Assembly (NCBI GenBank): GCA_029265315.1 | Contig: JAJUJM010000002.1 | Coordinates: 62,001-126,000 of the forward strand | Length of the DNA stretch: 64,000 nt | Origin: Actinomycetota bacterium | GTDB taxonomy: Bacteria; Actinomycetota; Coriobacteriia; Anaerosomatales; PHET01 | Direction of reading: 5' to 3' | Part shown: positions 34,108 to 42,579 of the stretch, piece by piece | Layout: every line of letters starts with the position of its first letter | How positions within the stretch are numbered: the first letter of the stretch is position 1 | Made by a program: the position numbers and the translations under genes | The notes under the pieces: generated by a model | Told to the model about the DNA's origin: nothing | What the model saw: the letters and a program-made list of their open reading frames with translations, nothing else | Database searches by the model: none

Positions 34108-34431
34108 TCAGACTCCCAGTCCCAGTTCTTTGGACAGCGCATCCGCCCCACGCGCACCGACGACCTGGCTCACCAGCCGCCCACCCTCGAACTTGGCGAT
34201 GGTGGGTATGCTCATCACCCCATACTCGATCGCGATGTCTCTGGCCTCGTCGATGTTGAGCTTCACGAACCTCACGGAGTCCCCGGCGCGCGACGCGAGC
34301 TTGTCGATCTCAGGGGCGACCATCCGGCATGGGCCGCACCACGGCGCCCAGAAGTCCACGACCACCGGCACGCTCGATGACAGTACCTCGTCATGCCAGG
34401 TCGCGGCATCGACGTCTTTGGCGTTGCTCAT
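34108..34431 (-). CDS. trxA: Thioredoxin
   Basis: 107 residues, canonical length, redox motif WCGPC at 31-35 and the cis-proline region SIPTIAKF. It reduces protein disulfides in the cytoplasm and could feed electrons to CcdA. First gene of a trxA-fmdB operon. Its promoter has near-consensus hexamers with the repressor palindrome between them, so it is predicted to be induced when the CsoR/CstR-like regulator is inactivated. Confidence 0.95.
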   Translation of the reverse strand: MSNAKDVDAATWHDEVLSSSVPVVVDFWAPWCGPCRMVAPEIDKLASRAGDSVRFVKLNIDEARDIAIEYGVMSIPTIAKFEGGRLVSQVVGARGADALSKELGLGV

Positions 34432-34470
34432 GATGACACTCTCCTATCCTCCATATGGTTGTGTCGTTGG

Positions 34471-34500
34471 TTTATACCCCATGGGGTATCTCATCGTCAA
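34471..34500 (-). promoter_or_regulatory. trxA promoter with CsoR/CstR-type operator in the spacer
   Basis: TTGACG and TATAAA are separated by 18 bases that contain the perfect palindrome ATACCCCATGGGGTAT (34474-34489). The operator is also 82 bases upstream of the divergent ferrochelatase-like gene. Confidence 0.8.
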
Positions 34501-34571
34501 GGTCTCGCGAACGGTACCACTGGACCTTCGTCAGCCGAAGCGTTCCAGTATCATCGCTGCGAGGAGGCTGG

Positions 34572-35807
34572 ATGAACCATCTCGCCACACTGTGGATCAC
34601 CCTTGCGGTCGGCGCCTTCATCACCGGCTCTTGCCTTGTCGCGGTCTTGGTCGCCCCCCGGCGCACCGAGGCGCTGTTCGCAGTGGTCGGCGTGCTGGCG
34701 GGCGCCACCGCGCTCACCACTGTCGGCGCGATCAAGGACTCGACGGGGCGACCGGACGCGCCGATGTACGCCATCGCGTTCCTCCTAGGGTTCGCCGGCG
34801 GCGGCTATGCGCTGACATCGACTTCCCTGCTGCGAGGATCGCAGCCCCCGGTGCCGACGCCCGATGCGCTCGACGGCCACGCGTCACCGGCACCGTGTGT
34901 GGTCCTGTGTCGGTGTGTCGAGCCGGAGACCTACAGCTTCACCGCCACAGCTCGGATGCTCGCCTCACTCGTCGAAGACGGGCTCATCGAACCACCCACC
35001 GCGACGCTGCCCCTGCTCTTCTTCGCACAGAAGGCCCGTTATCGCTTCGCGGGTGGATCGAGTCCTTCACTGAAGGACCTGAAGGCCCTGTCCGACGGAG
35101 TGCGCGACGCGTTGCGCGAATTCGACATCCGCGTGGACTGGGCGACCTGCAGCGGTCCGGACAGACTCGCCTCCAAGGTCGCTTCAGCCCTCGCACAAGG
35201 GCATCGACGCATCATCGTGGTCGACCTCTCGGTCTGTGCCGGGTTGTCGTACGAACGTGCGGCGGACGAGGCCACGAGAGCGGCTGCATCGAATCCGCAG
35301 GCGACGATCGAGTTCGTCCCCGCTCTGCAGCAAGACGACGCGGTCCTGCGCATGCTGGCGGCTCGCATCGACGCTGCGTCGCCGCCAGACGAACACGCGG
35401 GCGTGCTTCTGGTGGCCGAAGGGCAGCCGCGCGAACACACCGAAAGTGACCCGGAGTCCTCCGCGCGCGAGTTGGCGTTCGTCAGTCGCCTGCGCATGAT
35501 GCTCGCCGACTCCGGACGACCGGAGGAGTCGATCCGCACCGCGTGGGCCGAGTGGGGCGAGCCAGACATCACGTCAGAGTTGAGACACCTTGCCGCACTC
35601 GGGCATGAGCGCCTCATCGTCGTACCAGCGACGCGGCCGATCGAATCTCTGGCGACCCGCGCCGACCTGCCCGCCGCGATTCGCGCTGCCCGCCTCGATG
35701 CGTGTGTGGGAGTCACGATCATGCCGGCTTGGGGCGCAGACGATGCGGTCACCGCTTCGATCGCAGGCGCCATCCGCAACGCGCTTCGCGGTGCGCCCGA
35801 GCGCTGA
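34572..35807 (+). CDS. Membrane-tethered ferrochelatase-like protein lacking the catalytic His
   Basis: 411 residues. Three hydrophobic helices (about 5-29, 34-52, 65-85) precede a soluble part of about 310 residues. Its order of motifs follows ferrochelatase: YRFAGGSSPSLKDLKAL (compare the family Y-x-x-IGGGSPL), a GHRRIIVVDLS strand, then VLLVAEGQP where ferrochelatases have SAHGLP, and VVPATRPIESL matching the strand that carries the second active-site Glu. So Glu283 replaces the catalytic His while Glu358 is kept. A cysteine trio C109-X3-C113-X-C115 lies after the membrane part. GAGGAGG precedes the ATG. It may bind a tetrapyrrole or metal without being a standard chelatase. The homology is my reading and is distant. 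Confidence 0.65.
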   Translation: MNHLATLWITLAVGAFITGSCLVAVLVAPRRTEALFAVVGVLAGATALTTVGAIKDSTGRPDAPMYAIAFLLGFAGGGYALTSTSLLRGSQPPVPTPDALDGHASPAPCVVLCRCVEPETYSFTATARMLASLVEDGLIEPPTATLPLLFFAQKARYRFAGGSSPSLKDLKALSDGVRDALREFDIRVDWATCSGPDRLASKVASALAQGHRRIIVVDLSVCAGLSYERAADEATRAAASNPQATIEFVPALQQDDAVLRMLAARIDAASPPDEHAGVLLVAEGQPREHTESDPESSARELAFVSRLRMMLADSGRPEESIRTAWAEWGEPDITSELRHLAALGHERLIVVPATRPIESLATRADLPAAIRAARLDACVGVTIMPAWGADDAVTASIAGAIRNALRGAPER

Positions 35808-35876
35808 TGGGTCAGACGCAGGAAGCGTGGGTCCGGTTGGACACGGGGTGTCTGCGGTGACCCCCGGGGGGGACCG

Positions 35877-36614
35877 CTAACCGGTCGCTGCGTACGGGGC
35901 CTTGCACCGCTCGTGGTTGAGCGCCTGCAGGCGGCGGATGCGAGGATAGTTGCGGGCGATGCGCCATACGAAGGACAGCCCGTGCGGACGGGAGTCGGCC
36001 CGCGTCTCGAGGTTCAGGATCGAGGTGCGCAGGTCCTCAGCGCTCGATCCACGGAATATCGTGAACCCCTTGCCGACGGCTTCCAGGTAGTGTGCATCGC
36101 TGCCCCCCGTGGCTGCGATGCCGTAGCCGCCAGCGAACATCTTGGCAGCCATGCTGTTCGCCCATACGAGGAACGGCAGCGAGTTGTAGATCTCGAGAGC
36201 GTGAAACGCCCAGTCGTTGACCGCGTCCGCGAACAGGTTCCTGCCGAAGGGCCCGAAGACGCCCTGATTCGAGAAGGGATGCGCGACGATGGCGATACCG
36301 CCTTGGGCCTCGATCGCGGCGACCGTGTCGCGAGCGCTCATCCCGGCGGGCACATGCTCGGTCAGGAACAGCCCCAGGATGTGGCCCTCGCGCGAGGTGA
36401 CCTCCTCGCCGATGACGACCTCGAAATCGTAGAGCTCCTCGAGCGACTTGGCGAAGCGGGCGCCCTCGATGGTGTTGTGGTCGGTGATGGCGATGACGTC
36501 CAGGTCCGTGCGGTTCTGAACGTACTCCATGATCTGGGGGATGCTGGCGGTGCCGTCAGAGTGGTTCGAGTGGATGTGGATATCGGCCTTGCCCCAAGAA
36601 TGAGCTCGGTTCAC
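35877..36614 (-). CDS. PHP-domain phosphoesterase
   Basis: 245 residues with the PHP metal-site motifs in order: DIHIHSNHSDG at the start, VIAITDHNTIEGA, GEEVTSREGHILGLF, IVAHPFS and GGSDAHYLEAVG. These give a trinuclear metal site used by phosphoesterases such as RNase AM/YciV-like and histidinol-phosphate phosphatases. The substrate is not predictable. GTG start with GGAGGGG about eleven bases upstream, slightly far. It converges with the ferrochelatase-like gene. Confidence 0.85.
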   Translation of the reverse strand: MNRAHSWGKADIHIHSNHSDGTASIPQIMEYVQNRTDLDVIAITDHNTIEGARFAKSLEELYDFEVVIGEEVTSREGHILGLFLTEHVPAGMSARDTVAAIEAQGGIAIVAHPFSNQGVFGPFGRNLFADAVNDWAFHALEIYNSLPFLVWANSMAAKMFAGGYGIAATGGSDAHYLEAVGKGFTIFRGSSAEDLRTSILNLETRADSRPHGLSFVWRIARNYPRIRRLQALNHERCKAPYAATG

Positions 36615-36844
36615 GTACGGGGTTTCCCCTCCGTCGAATGGCCGGCCGTCACCAACGGTGAGACCGATGACTCACACGTACAAGCAAGGATCTGACCAAC
36701 GCGCGATCCACACGAGTCTATCGGCACCGGCGACCTCCCTTGCAAGAGCCGTTCGGCGAACGGCACGCGCGTCACGATGAGCGGGAAGCGATTCGCAGGA
36801 GCTCGGTTCAAGACGCGACGCTCGCCGCAGACCCCGCCCTCACG

Positions 36845-38020
36845 TCATCGACGCACGGCCGCCGTGCGGCCTTCCGACCATTCTTCCAGCCGCCGGACGC
36901 CTTCTTCCAGTCGTTCGAGCGCCGTGGCGTAACTGAATCGCAAGAACCCCTCCCCGCCTTCGCCGAAGTCGATTCCGGGAGCGCACGCGACGCCGGCCTC
37001 TTCGAGCAGTCGTCCAGACAGAGCGAGCGAGTCCTCGCACCAACACCGTGCATCCGCGAAGACGTAGAAGGCACCGCACGGTTCGGACTCGATCGTGAGG
37101 CCGACCCGTCTGAGTGCGGGCACCAGGAACCGGCGTCGCTCGTCGTAGAGCTCGCGCATCGCGGCGACGGCACCCTGGGCCTGGGTGAGCGCCACGACTC
37201 CCGCGTGTTGCACGAACGCGTTGGCCGCAAGGAAGAAGTTCTGCTGGATCTTCTCGGCAGACCTGACGTATTCGCGCGGAGCGATGAGGTAGCCCAGGCG
37301 CCACCCTGTCATCGCATAGGCCTTGGAGAAGCCGTTCAGGACGAAGGCCCGGTCCGTGAATTCCAGAATCGAGTGCTCGGGGCCGCAGAAGGTCAGCCCG
37401 TGGTAGATCTCGTCGCTGGCGACATGGACCCCGGTGCGTTCCGCTAATTCGGCCAACGCATCGAGGTCGTCCGCTCCCAGCACCGCGCCGGTCGGATTGC
37501 TGGGCGAGGTGATCATGATCGCCTTGGTGCGTGGGGTGATGGCGGCCTCAAGCTGCTCAAGGTCATAGCGGAACCCGTCACGCGCGTGTACGCGCAACGC
37601 CTTCGGCACGCCACCGAGGAACGAGACGTAGTTCGGGTAGGCCGGATAGCAGGGGTCCGGCATGATCACCTCGTCGCCCGGGTCGAGAAGTGCTCCGAAG
37701 AGCAACAACATCGCCGGGCTCGTGCCCTGAGTCACCACCACGTCCTCGGAGTCGACATCGACCCCATACGTTCGGCGATAGTGCTCATGGATCGCTGCAC
37801 GCAGATCAGGCAGACCGAGTGACTGCGTGTAGTGCGTCGAACCGGCCGCCATGGCCTCTTCGGCCGCGCGCGTGATGATCTCGGGAGTGGGGAAGTCCGG
37901 GTCACCGATCTCCAGTCGGACTATGTCACGCCCTTGAGATTCCAGCTCTTTGGCGCGCGCCACGATATCCATCACCAGAAACGGCCTTATGGCATTCGCT
38001 CGACGTGATACCGGTGTCAT
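36845..38020 (-). CDS. Class I/II pyridoxal-phosphate aminotransferase
   Basis: 391 residues. The PLP lysine is Lys233 in NGFSKAYAMTGWRLGY, with Asp203 and Tyr206 in SDEIYHG and the SPSNPTGAV loop before them. It resembles aspartate/alanine-type aminotransferases; the exact amino-acid pair is not fixed by sequence. I use ATG at 38020; a TTG fifteen codons earlier is possible. It follows the B12-type radical SAM gene by 63 bases. Confidence 0.88.
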   Translation of the reverse strand: MTPVSRRANAIRPFLVMDIVARAKELESQGRDIVRLEIGDPDFPTPEIITRAAEEAMAAGSTHYTQSLGLPDLRAAIHEHYRRTYGVDVDSEDVVVTQGTSPAMLLLFGALLDPGDEVIMPDPCYPAYPNYVSFLGGVPKALRVHARDGFRYDLEQLEAAITPRTKAIMITSPSNPTGAVLGADDLDALAELAERTGVHVASDEIYHGLTFCGPEHSILEFTDRAFVLNGFSKAYAMTGWRLGYLIAPREYVRSAEKIQQNFFLAANAFVQHAGVVALTQAQGAVAAMRELYDERRRFLVPALRRVGLTIESEPCGAFYVFADARCWCEDSLALSGRLLEEAGVACAPGIDFGEGGEGFLRFSYATALERLEEGVRRLEEWSEGRTAAVRR

Positions 38021-38083
38021 GGCGCTCGCTTTCTCTTCAGATGAAACGGTCTCCGGCCCCCTCAACAGAGGCGATCGCGGCGG

Positions 38084-39358
38084 TCAGGGCCCGACGCGGG
38101 CGCGGTAGACGCTCGCCGCCGCCCTACCGAGCTCTTCGAGTCGCCGCAGATCTCCGAAGGAGATGTCGCGGGTCGCGATCAGTTCATGTGGGGGCTCAGG
38201 ATCGAAGCGCAGCCCCAGCTCGTCCGCCCGCTCCCACAGCTCCGTGCCCGGAAGGACGTGCAGCGTTGAGAGCTGGACGATCCCCGGGTCGAGTCCTATG
38301 GCGTACTCGATACCGGCGACCACGTCGTCGATGGTGTCCCCGGGCAAGCCCACGATGAGGTCGCACTCGACCGTGATACCGGCTTCTCGACACGCCTTGA
38401 CTCCCGCCGCGAAGCGCTCGCGGTCGAACGCGCGTCCGCAGGCGGTGAGTGCTCTTCGGCCCACCGTCTGAGGACCTGTCTCGACGCTCGCCACGCCACA
38501 ACGCGCGAGAAGCATGGCCTGCGCCGCATCGACACGCTCGATGTCGACCTCGATGGTATGAAGACGCAGACCGCGCCGGGCGTGAGGTTCAAGGATCTCG
38601 GCCATCCGCGCGAGCCGCTCAGGCGTGAGATTGAACACCGGGTCGATGAAGCTCACAGATGTCATGCCGGGCGTGGAGGCGACCGCTTCGATGTCTGCCG
38701 CGATCCTTTCCCATGAGTACGAGCGGATCCGCGTAGAGCCCTTGCCCTCGAAACAGTACGCACACCGGTGAGGGCAGCCCCTGTAGGTCTCCAGGTACGC
38801 CGATCCGTCTGTCGGATGCGCACGTCCTGGAAACGGCGACGGGATGTCGTCGAGGTTGGCACAGTCCGGACGCGGTCCCGCGACGACGACCCTGTCCGCG
38901 ACACGCGCAGCCACGCCGGGCACAGAGGAGACGTCGCCGCCCCTGGACAGCGAGCACAAGACGTCGGGGAAGGTGAACTCTCCCTCACCGCGCACGACCA
39001 CATCCACCTCGGGGTGGCGAGCCAGGACATCAGCTGCGACGGGGCCCACCTCCGGACCGCCGAGCACCACCATCGTGTCCGGGGCCGCCTCCTTGACGAC
39101 CCGCGCCGCCTCGAAGACATGTCGGGCCGTCCAGCAGTAGACCGGCATCGCCACCACGTCCGGCGCAGGGTCCAAGCCCAGCACGCGGTAGGCTGTCCAC
39201 CATGGGTCGGTGGACGTGTCACAATCGATGCGAAGCGTCGCCACCCGTGCCAGACGCGGATCAGCGGCGACCGCGGCCTCGAGGTAATCAAGCGCGAGCG
39301 AACGGTATCCCGGGGTCGCGACCCCGACGAGCGCCACCTTCAGTACTTCCGTCTTCAT
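38084..39358 (-). CDS. B12-binding-domain radical SAM protein
   Basis: 424 residues. Residues 5-135 form a cobalamin-binding-like Rossmann domain (MVVLGGPEVGPVAADVL, VVVRGEGEFTFPDVL). The radical SAM core starts with the cluster motif CPHRCAYC (Cys195, Cys199, Cys202). Such enzymes typically methylate or rearrange unactivated carbons, but the product is unknown. The ATG overlaps the stop codon of the preceding small radical SAM-like gene (ATGA), so the two are translationally coupled and probably act together. Confidence 0.88.
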   Translation of the reverse strand: MKTEVLKVALVGVATPGYRSLALDYLEAAVAADPRLARVATLRIDCDTSTDPWWTAYRVLGLDPAPDVVAMPVYCWTARHVFEAARVVKEAAPDTMVVLGGPEVGPVAADVLARHPEVDVVVRGEGEFTFPDVLCSLSRGGDVSSVPGVAARVADRVVVAGPRPDCANLDDIPSPFPGRAHPTDGSAYLETYRGCPHRCAYCFEGKGSTRIRSYSWERIAADIEAVASTPGMTSVSFIDPVFNLTPERLARMAEILEPHARRGLRLHTIEVDIERVDAAQAMLLARCGVASVETGPQTVGRRALTACGRAFDRERFAAGVKACREAGITVECDLIVGLPGDTIDDVVAGIEYAIGLDPGIVQLSTLHVLPGTELWERADELGLRFDPEPPHELIATRDISFGDLRRLEELGRAAASVYRARVGP

Positions 39359-40062
39359 GGATGAGACACCGCCGCCTCGTACCACGGGGCGATCGAGCTC
39401 GTGCGCGAAAGCGCCTCGAACGAGCCGTCCGTCCAAGCATGGACCCCGTTCACCGCTGCCGTGTCGAGCGCCGCGTACACATGCGTCAGATCGACGGAGC
39501 GGACATGGGTCGTCTCGATGCACACCGCCACCGCCCCGAGCGCGGCCAGACGCGCCACGGCGTGCGCCGCAAGGTGGACGTTATGACGACAGAGTGGCAC
39601 TCGCCCGGTCAAAGCGGCGCGGCGCCCGGCCGCTTCAGCAGCCTCCTTGAACGCTCGCACCCCGGCGACACATGCCGACGCGAGGCCCCGAATCCCGGTG
39701 AGACGGTCGTGGTCCTCGGAATCCGCCAAGAGCACCACGTCGATATGCGTCACCCCTGCTGCGAGAGCTCCCCTCGCGTTGTCTCCCTTGGACAGCGCGC
39801 CCGCATCGGTACGCAGACAGACCCGTCTGATGCCCATCTGTCGCGCCGCATCAACGATTCCGGGCAGCTGCGGGTGCGAGAACGGCTCACACCCGGTGAA
39901 CAACACGCCGTCAGGTACGGGTGTCTCGCCGCCGACCAGAGCGACCTCGCGAACGATGTCATCGATGGGACGGAACACGGGGGCCGCGGTGGAGCCACGC
40001 ATACATGCGGAGCAGCGCGCGGTCCCTCCTTCGCCTATCAACACCCTGCGATAGCCGATCAT
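39355..40062 (-). CDS. Radical SAM-like protein with incomplete cluster motif
   Basis: 235 residues. The order of segments suits a compact radical SAM barrel: IGEGGTARCSACMRG near the N-terminus, then LFTGCEPFSHPQLPGIVDAA, the counterpart of the GGEP SAM-binding strand, and RRVCLRTDAGALS. The canonical CX3CX2C would need Cys at position 13, which is Gly; only Cys17 and Cys20 are present. It may ligate a cluster differently or be a non-catalytic partner of the B12-type radical SAM protein encoded next with overlapping codons. The family assignment is moderate. Confidence 0.65.
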   Translation of the reverse strand: MIGYRRVLIGEGGTARCSACMRGSTAAPVFRPIDDIVREVALVGGETPVPDGVLFTGCEPFSHPQLPGIVDAARQMGIRRVCLRTDAGALSKGDNARGALAAGVTHIDVVLLADSEDHDRLTGIRGLASACVAGVRAFKEAAEAAGRRAALTGRVPLCRHNVHLAAHAVARLAALGAVAVCIETTHVRSVDLTHVYAALDTAAVNGVHAWTDGSFEALSRTSSIAPWYEAAVSHP

Positions 40063-40114
40063 GCGTGCACACCCTTCCCTCTCGCCTTCGACAGTCTAGC
40101 CGAGGGCTAGGTCT

Positions 40115-42232
40115 TCAGGAGCGAGTCAGCACGATGATGGCGGTGTCGTCCGTCCGACGGTCCCCGGCGAAAGCTCGTACCGCACCATCGATGCGTGCGG
40201 TGACCTCTGCCGGCGGCAGACCCGGACAGCCGGCGAGCACTTGGGCCAGCCGCTCTTCACCGAAGAAAGCGCCCTTCTCATCACGCGCTTCCGTGACACC
40301 GTCGGTGTATATGACCAGCAGTTCTCCGGAACCAAGCCGGAAGGCCCCCTCGGCGAACGCGACGTCCGGGAACGCTCCCATGACGGGCGAGGCGCACCCC
40401 AGCTCCTCAACGACTCCGTCCCGGTGCACGACAAGCGCAGGCGGATGGCCGGCACGACAATAGCGCCCCTCGCCAGTCCGCGGATCGAGGACCACAAGGA
40501 ACACGCTGGCGAAATCGCGCATCCGAGCCTGGGCGCACAGCGCACCGTTCGCTCTGGAGACGATCTCTGCCGGTGACGCGGTCTCGTGGGTGAAGGCCCG
40601 CACGGTGTGCTTGACCAACGCGGTGAACACCGCGGCCTCGAGCCCCTTGCCCGAGACGTCTCCGACCATCACGCCCACACGGCCCTCCGGCATCGCGAAG
40701 ATGTCGAAGAAGTCGCCACCGACCCGCGTGGCGAGCGTGGAGGACCGGTACAGCGAGTCGTAGATGACGCCCTCCACCTCTGGATCGAGCGTCAGGAGCG
40801 ACTCCTGAAGGGTTTCCGCGATGAGGTGCTCGGTGTCGAAGTCCGTCGCGTTCGCGTAGGCCAGCGACAACACGAGTGACAGGCGCGCCAGATACTCGTC
40901 GACGGCCGGATCGAAGCCGTCGCCCGCCTCCTTGCGACCGAATATCACGGCCCCGAACCACTCACCGCGCACCCGTACGGGCACGATCAGCGCCTCAGCG
41001 AGCCCCATCGACTCACGAAGCCAGGATGCTGACTCCGTCTCAGGGCGGACACGCACCACTGGCAGCGGCCCCTCGGCGTCCGCACTGCGGCGGGGGTGGT
41101 CAGGTATGTCTATGGTCCCGCACTCGAGGCGGTGGCCGAACAGCGGACGGAACCTGCCGTCGTGATACTCGCCGAAGAGCGCCCCATCGCAGCCGAGGGC
41201 GTCGGCCATCGCGGCGAGTGCGTCCGGGACCGTCTGGGACAGGTCATGCGAAGCGGCAAGTCGGGCGGATGCCTCAGCCAGCGACGCCTCAAGGTCGCGG
41301 AGCCGACTGGTAAGCGCGAACCGCTCCGCAGCGACAAGCGCGGCCATGATTCGGTCGGCCGCGACCTTGAGCATGACGCTCTCGGCTTCACTCACCAACC
41401 TCTCGTCCGACCACGTGCACTCAAGCACGCCGAACAAGCGGCCCTCGACGTAGAGGGGGATGCCGAACATGGCGGTGATGCCCAAGTCATCGTGTGCCGC
41501 GATGTGGGCGTCGCCGGCACGCACGTTGGCCGCCCACAGGAGCTCACCTGCCGCGGCGACACGGGCCGCGAAGCCTTCGTCGGCCGACATTGAGAAGTCG
41601 GTCGCGCCATCGACTTCGAAGCCTGACTGGTGCGTCAGGTGCCAGCGACCGTCCCGCAGGACGAGGAACAGGGCGGACTGGGCGTCCATGACTTCGCGCA
41701 GCGCCGAGAGCACCTCGGGGATCAACGACTCGGTGTCGACGCGCCCGACCGCGGTCGACACGATGCGGAGCAGTCCCTCGAGCTGACGGTTCGCGGCCTC
41801 GAGATCGGCGAGAAGCTCATCCCGTTCGCGCTCGCGTTCCCGTCTGGCGGAGATATCGCGGATGACCGACAGCAGATACCGCTCTCCGGCCACATCGACG
41901 CCTCGTGAACTCACCTCGACAGGGAACTCATGACCGTCGGCATCCACGTGGACCGTCTCGAACAGCAACCCTTCCGAAGCGGCCGTCTGCATCTGCGTCG
42001 AGACATCGACATGGGTGGAAGGCGCCCGCAGGTCCCGGATGCTCAGGCCGTGGAGCTCCGAGCGCGGTCGCCCATAAGCGGCCTCTGCTGCGGCGTTGGC
42101 CAGAACGACCGTCCCGTCCAGCGCCACGAGCAGGACGATGTCACGCGTATGCTCTATCAGGGCACGACACGATTCGGTTGCGAACCGGTCGTCGCCCTGA
42201 CGCTTCAAGGCATCCCAGAACCGCTCGTCCAA
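40115..42232 (-). CDS. PAS-GAF-GAF-SpoIIE type PP2C phosphatase
   Basis: 705 residues, no membrane segment. A PAS domain (about 18-130) and short coiled coil (128-155) lead to two GAF-like domains (about 155-305 and 325-470) and a PP2C phosphatase (about 475-705) with RVGGDFFDIF, VGDVSGKGLEA and TDDTAIIVL. It would dephosphorylate a STAS partner in response to a cytosolic signal. The start appears to be TTG with a weak site. It is the second such phosphatase in the window; the STAS-HATPase fusion some 18 kb away is a candidate partner. Confidence 0.88.
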   Translation of the reverse strand: MDERFWDALKRQGDDRFATESCRALIEHTRDIVLLVALDGTVVLANAAAEAAYGRPRSELHGLSIRDLRAPSTHVDVSTQMQTAASEGLLFETVHVDADGHEFPVEVSSRGVDVAGERYLLSVIRDISARRERERERDELLADLEAANRQLEGLLRIVSTAVGRVDTESLIPEVLSALREVMDAQSALFLVLRDGRWHLTHQSGFEVDGATDFSMSADEGFAARVAAAGELLWAANVRAGDAHIAAHDDLGITAMFGIPLYVEGRLFGVLECTWSDERLVSEAESVMLKVAADRIMAALVAAERFALTSRLRDLEASLAEASARLAASHDLSQTVPDALAAMADALGCDGALFGEYHDGRFRPLFGHRLECGTIDIPDHPRRSADAEGPLPVVRVRPETESASWLRESMGLAEALIVPVRVRGEWFGAVIFGRKEAGDGFDPAVDEYLARLSLVLSLAYANATDFDTEHLIAETLQESLLTLDPEVEGVIYDSLYRSSTLATRVGGDFFDIFAMPEGRVGVMVGDVSGKGLEAAVFTALVKHTVRAFTHETASPAEIVSRANGALCAQARMRDFASVFLVVLDPRTGEGRYCRAGHPPALVVHRDGVVEELGCASPVMGAFPDVAFAEGAFRLGSGELLVIYTDGVTEARDEKGAFFGEERLAQVLAGCPGLPPAEVTARIDGAVRAFAGDRRTDDTAIIVLTRS

Positions 42233-42386
42233 CTGCGCTCACGCCCATCGTCGCCCGTGGCGGCGCCACGCCCGGTTCGATTCTAGCGCACGAGATGACG
42301 ACGATTGTTTCACACGGATTTCGTGGACCACCTGCGGTCGGCGTGGCGACCATGCCAAACGCCTTCCCGCACGCGACGATAGACAC

Positions 42387-42416
42387 AGCGGCCCCCCGCT
42401 TTCGCAGGAGGCCGCT
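42387..42416 (-). terminator. Terminator downstream of tRNA-Leu
   Basis: Inverted repeat AGCGGCC/GGCCGCT with a 16-base partly paired loop, ten bases after the tRNA on the minus strand. A TGTGTCT tail follows. Confidence 0.55.
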
Positions 42417-42425
42417 ACTGCCATC

Positions 42426-42511
42426 TGGTGTCCGAGGCGAGAGTTGAACTCGCACGCCCTTGCGGGCACTAGGCCCTCAACCTAGCGCGTCTGCCATTCC
42501 GCCACTCGGAC
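42426..42511 (-). tRNA. tRNA-Leu (GAG)
   Basis: Class II tRNA with a long variable arm. Acceptor GTCCGAG/CTCGGAC, anticodon loop TTGAGGG giving GAG, T-loop AGTTCAACTCT, discriminator A and encoded CCA. It lies 68 bases after oppF on the same strand and could be partly cotranscribed. Confidence 0.95.
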
Positions 42512-42546
42512 TCGTGGTGCCGCCGGCAGGGGCGACAGCGAGGGGT

Positions 42547-42555
42547 ATTCTAGCA
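42547..42555 (-). promoter_or_regulatory. Extended -10 promoter element for tRNA-Leu
   Basis: TGCTAGAAT on the minus strand, about 36 bases before the tRNA, identical to the element upstream of xseA. Confidence 0.4.
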
Positions 42556-42579
42556 ATCACCTCGTACCCGCGCCAGTCC

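Noticed and set aside
27000-40000. Sigma-54 (-24/-12) promoters near rpoN and elsewhere
   Set aside because: A few TGGCAC strings exist, but none has TTGC at the correct spacing in an intergenic position.
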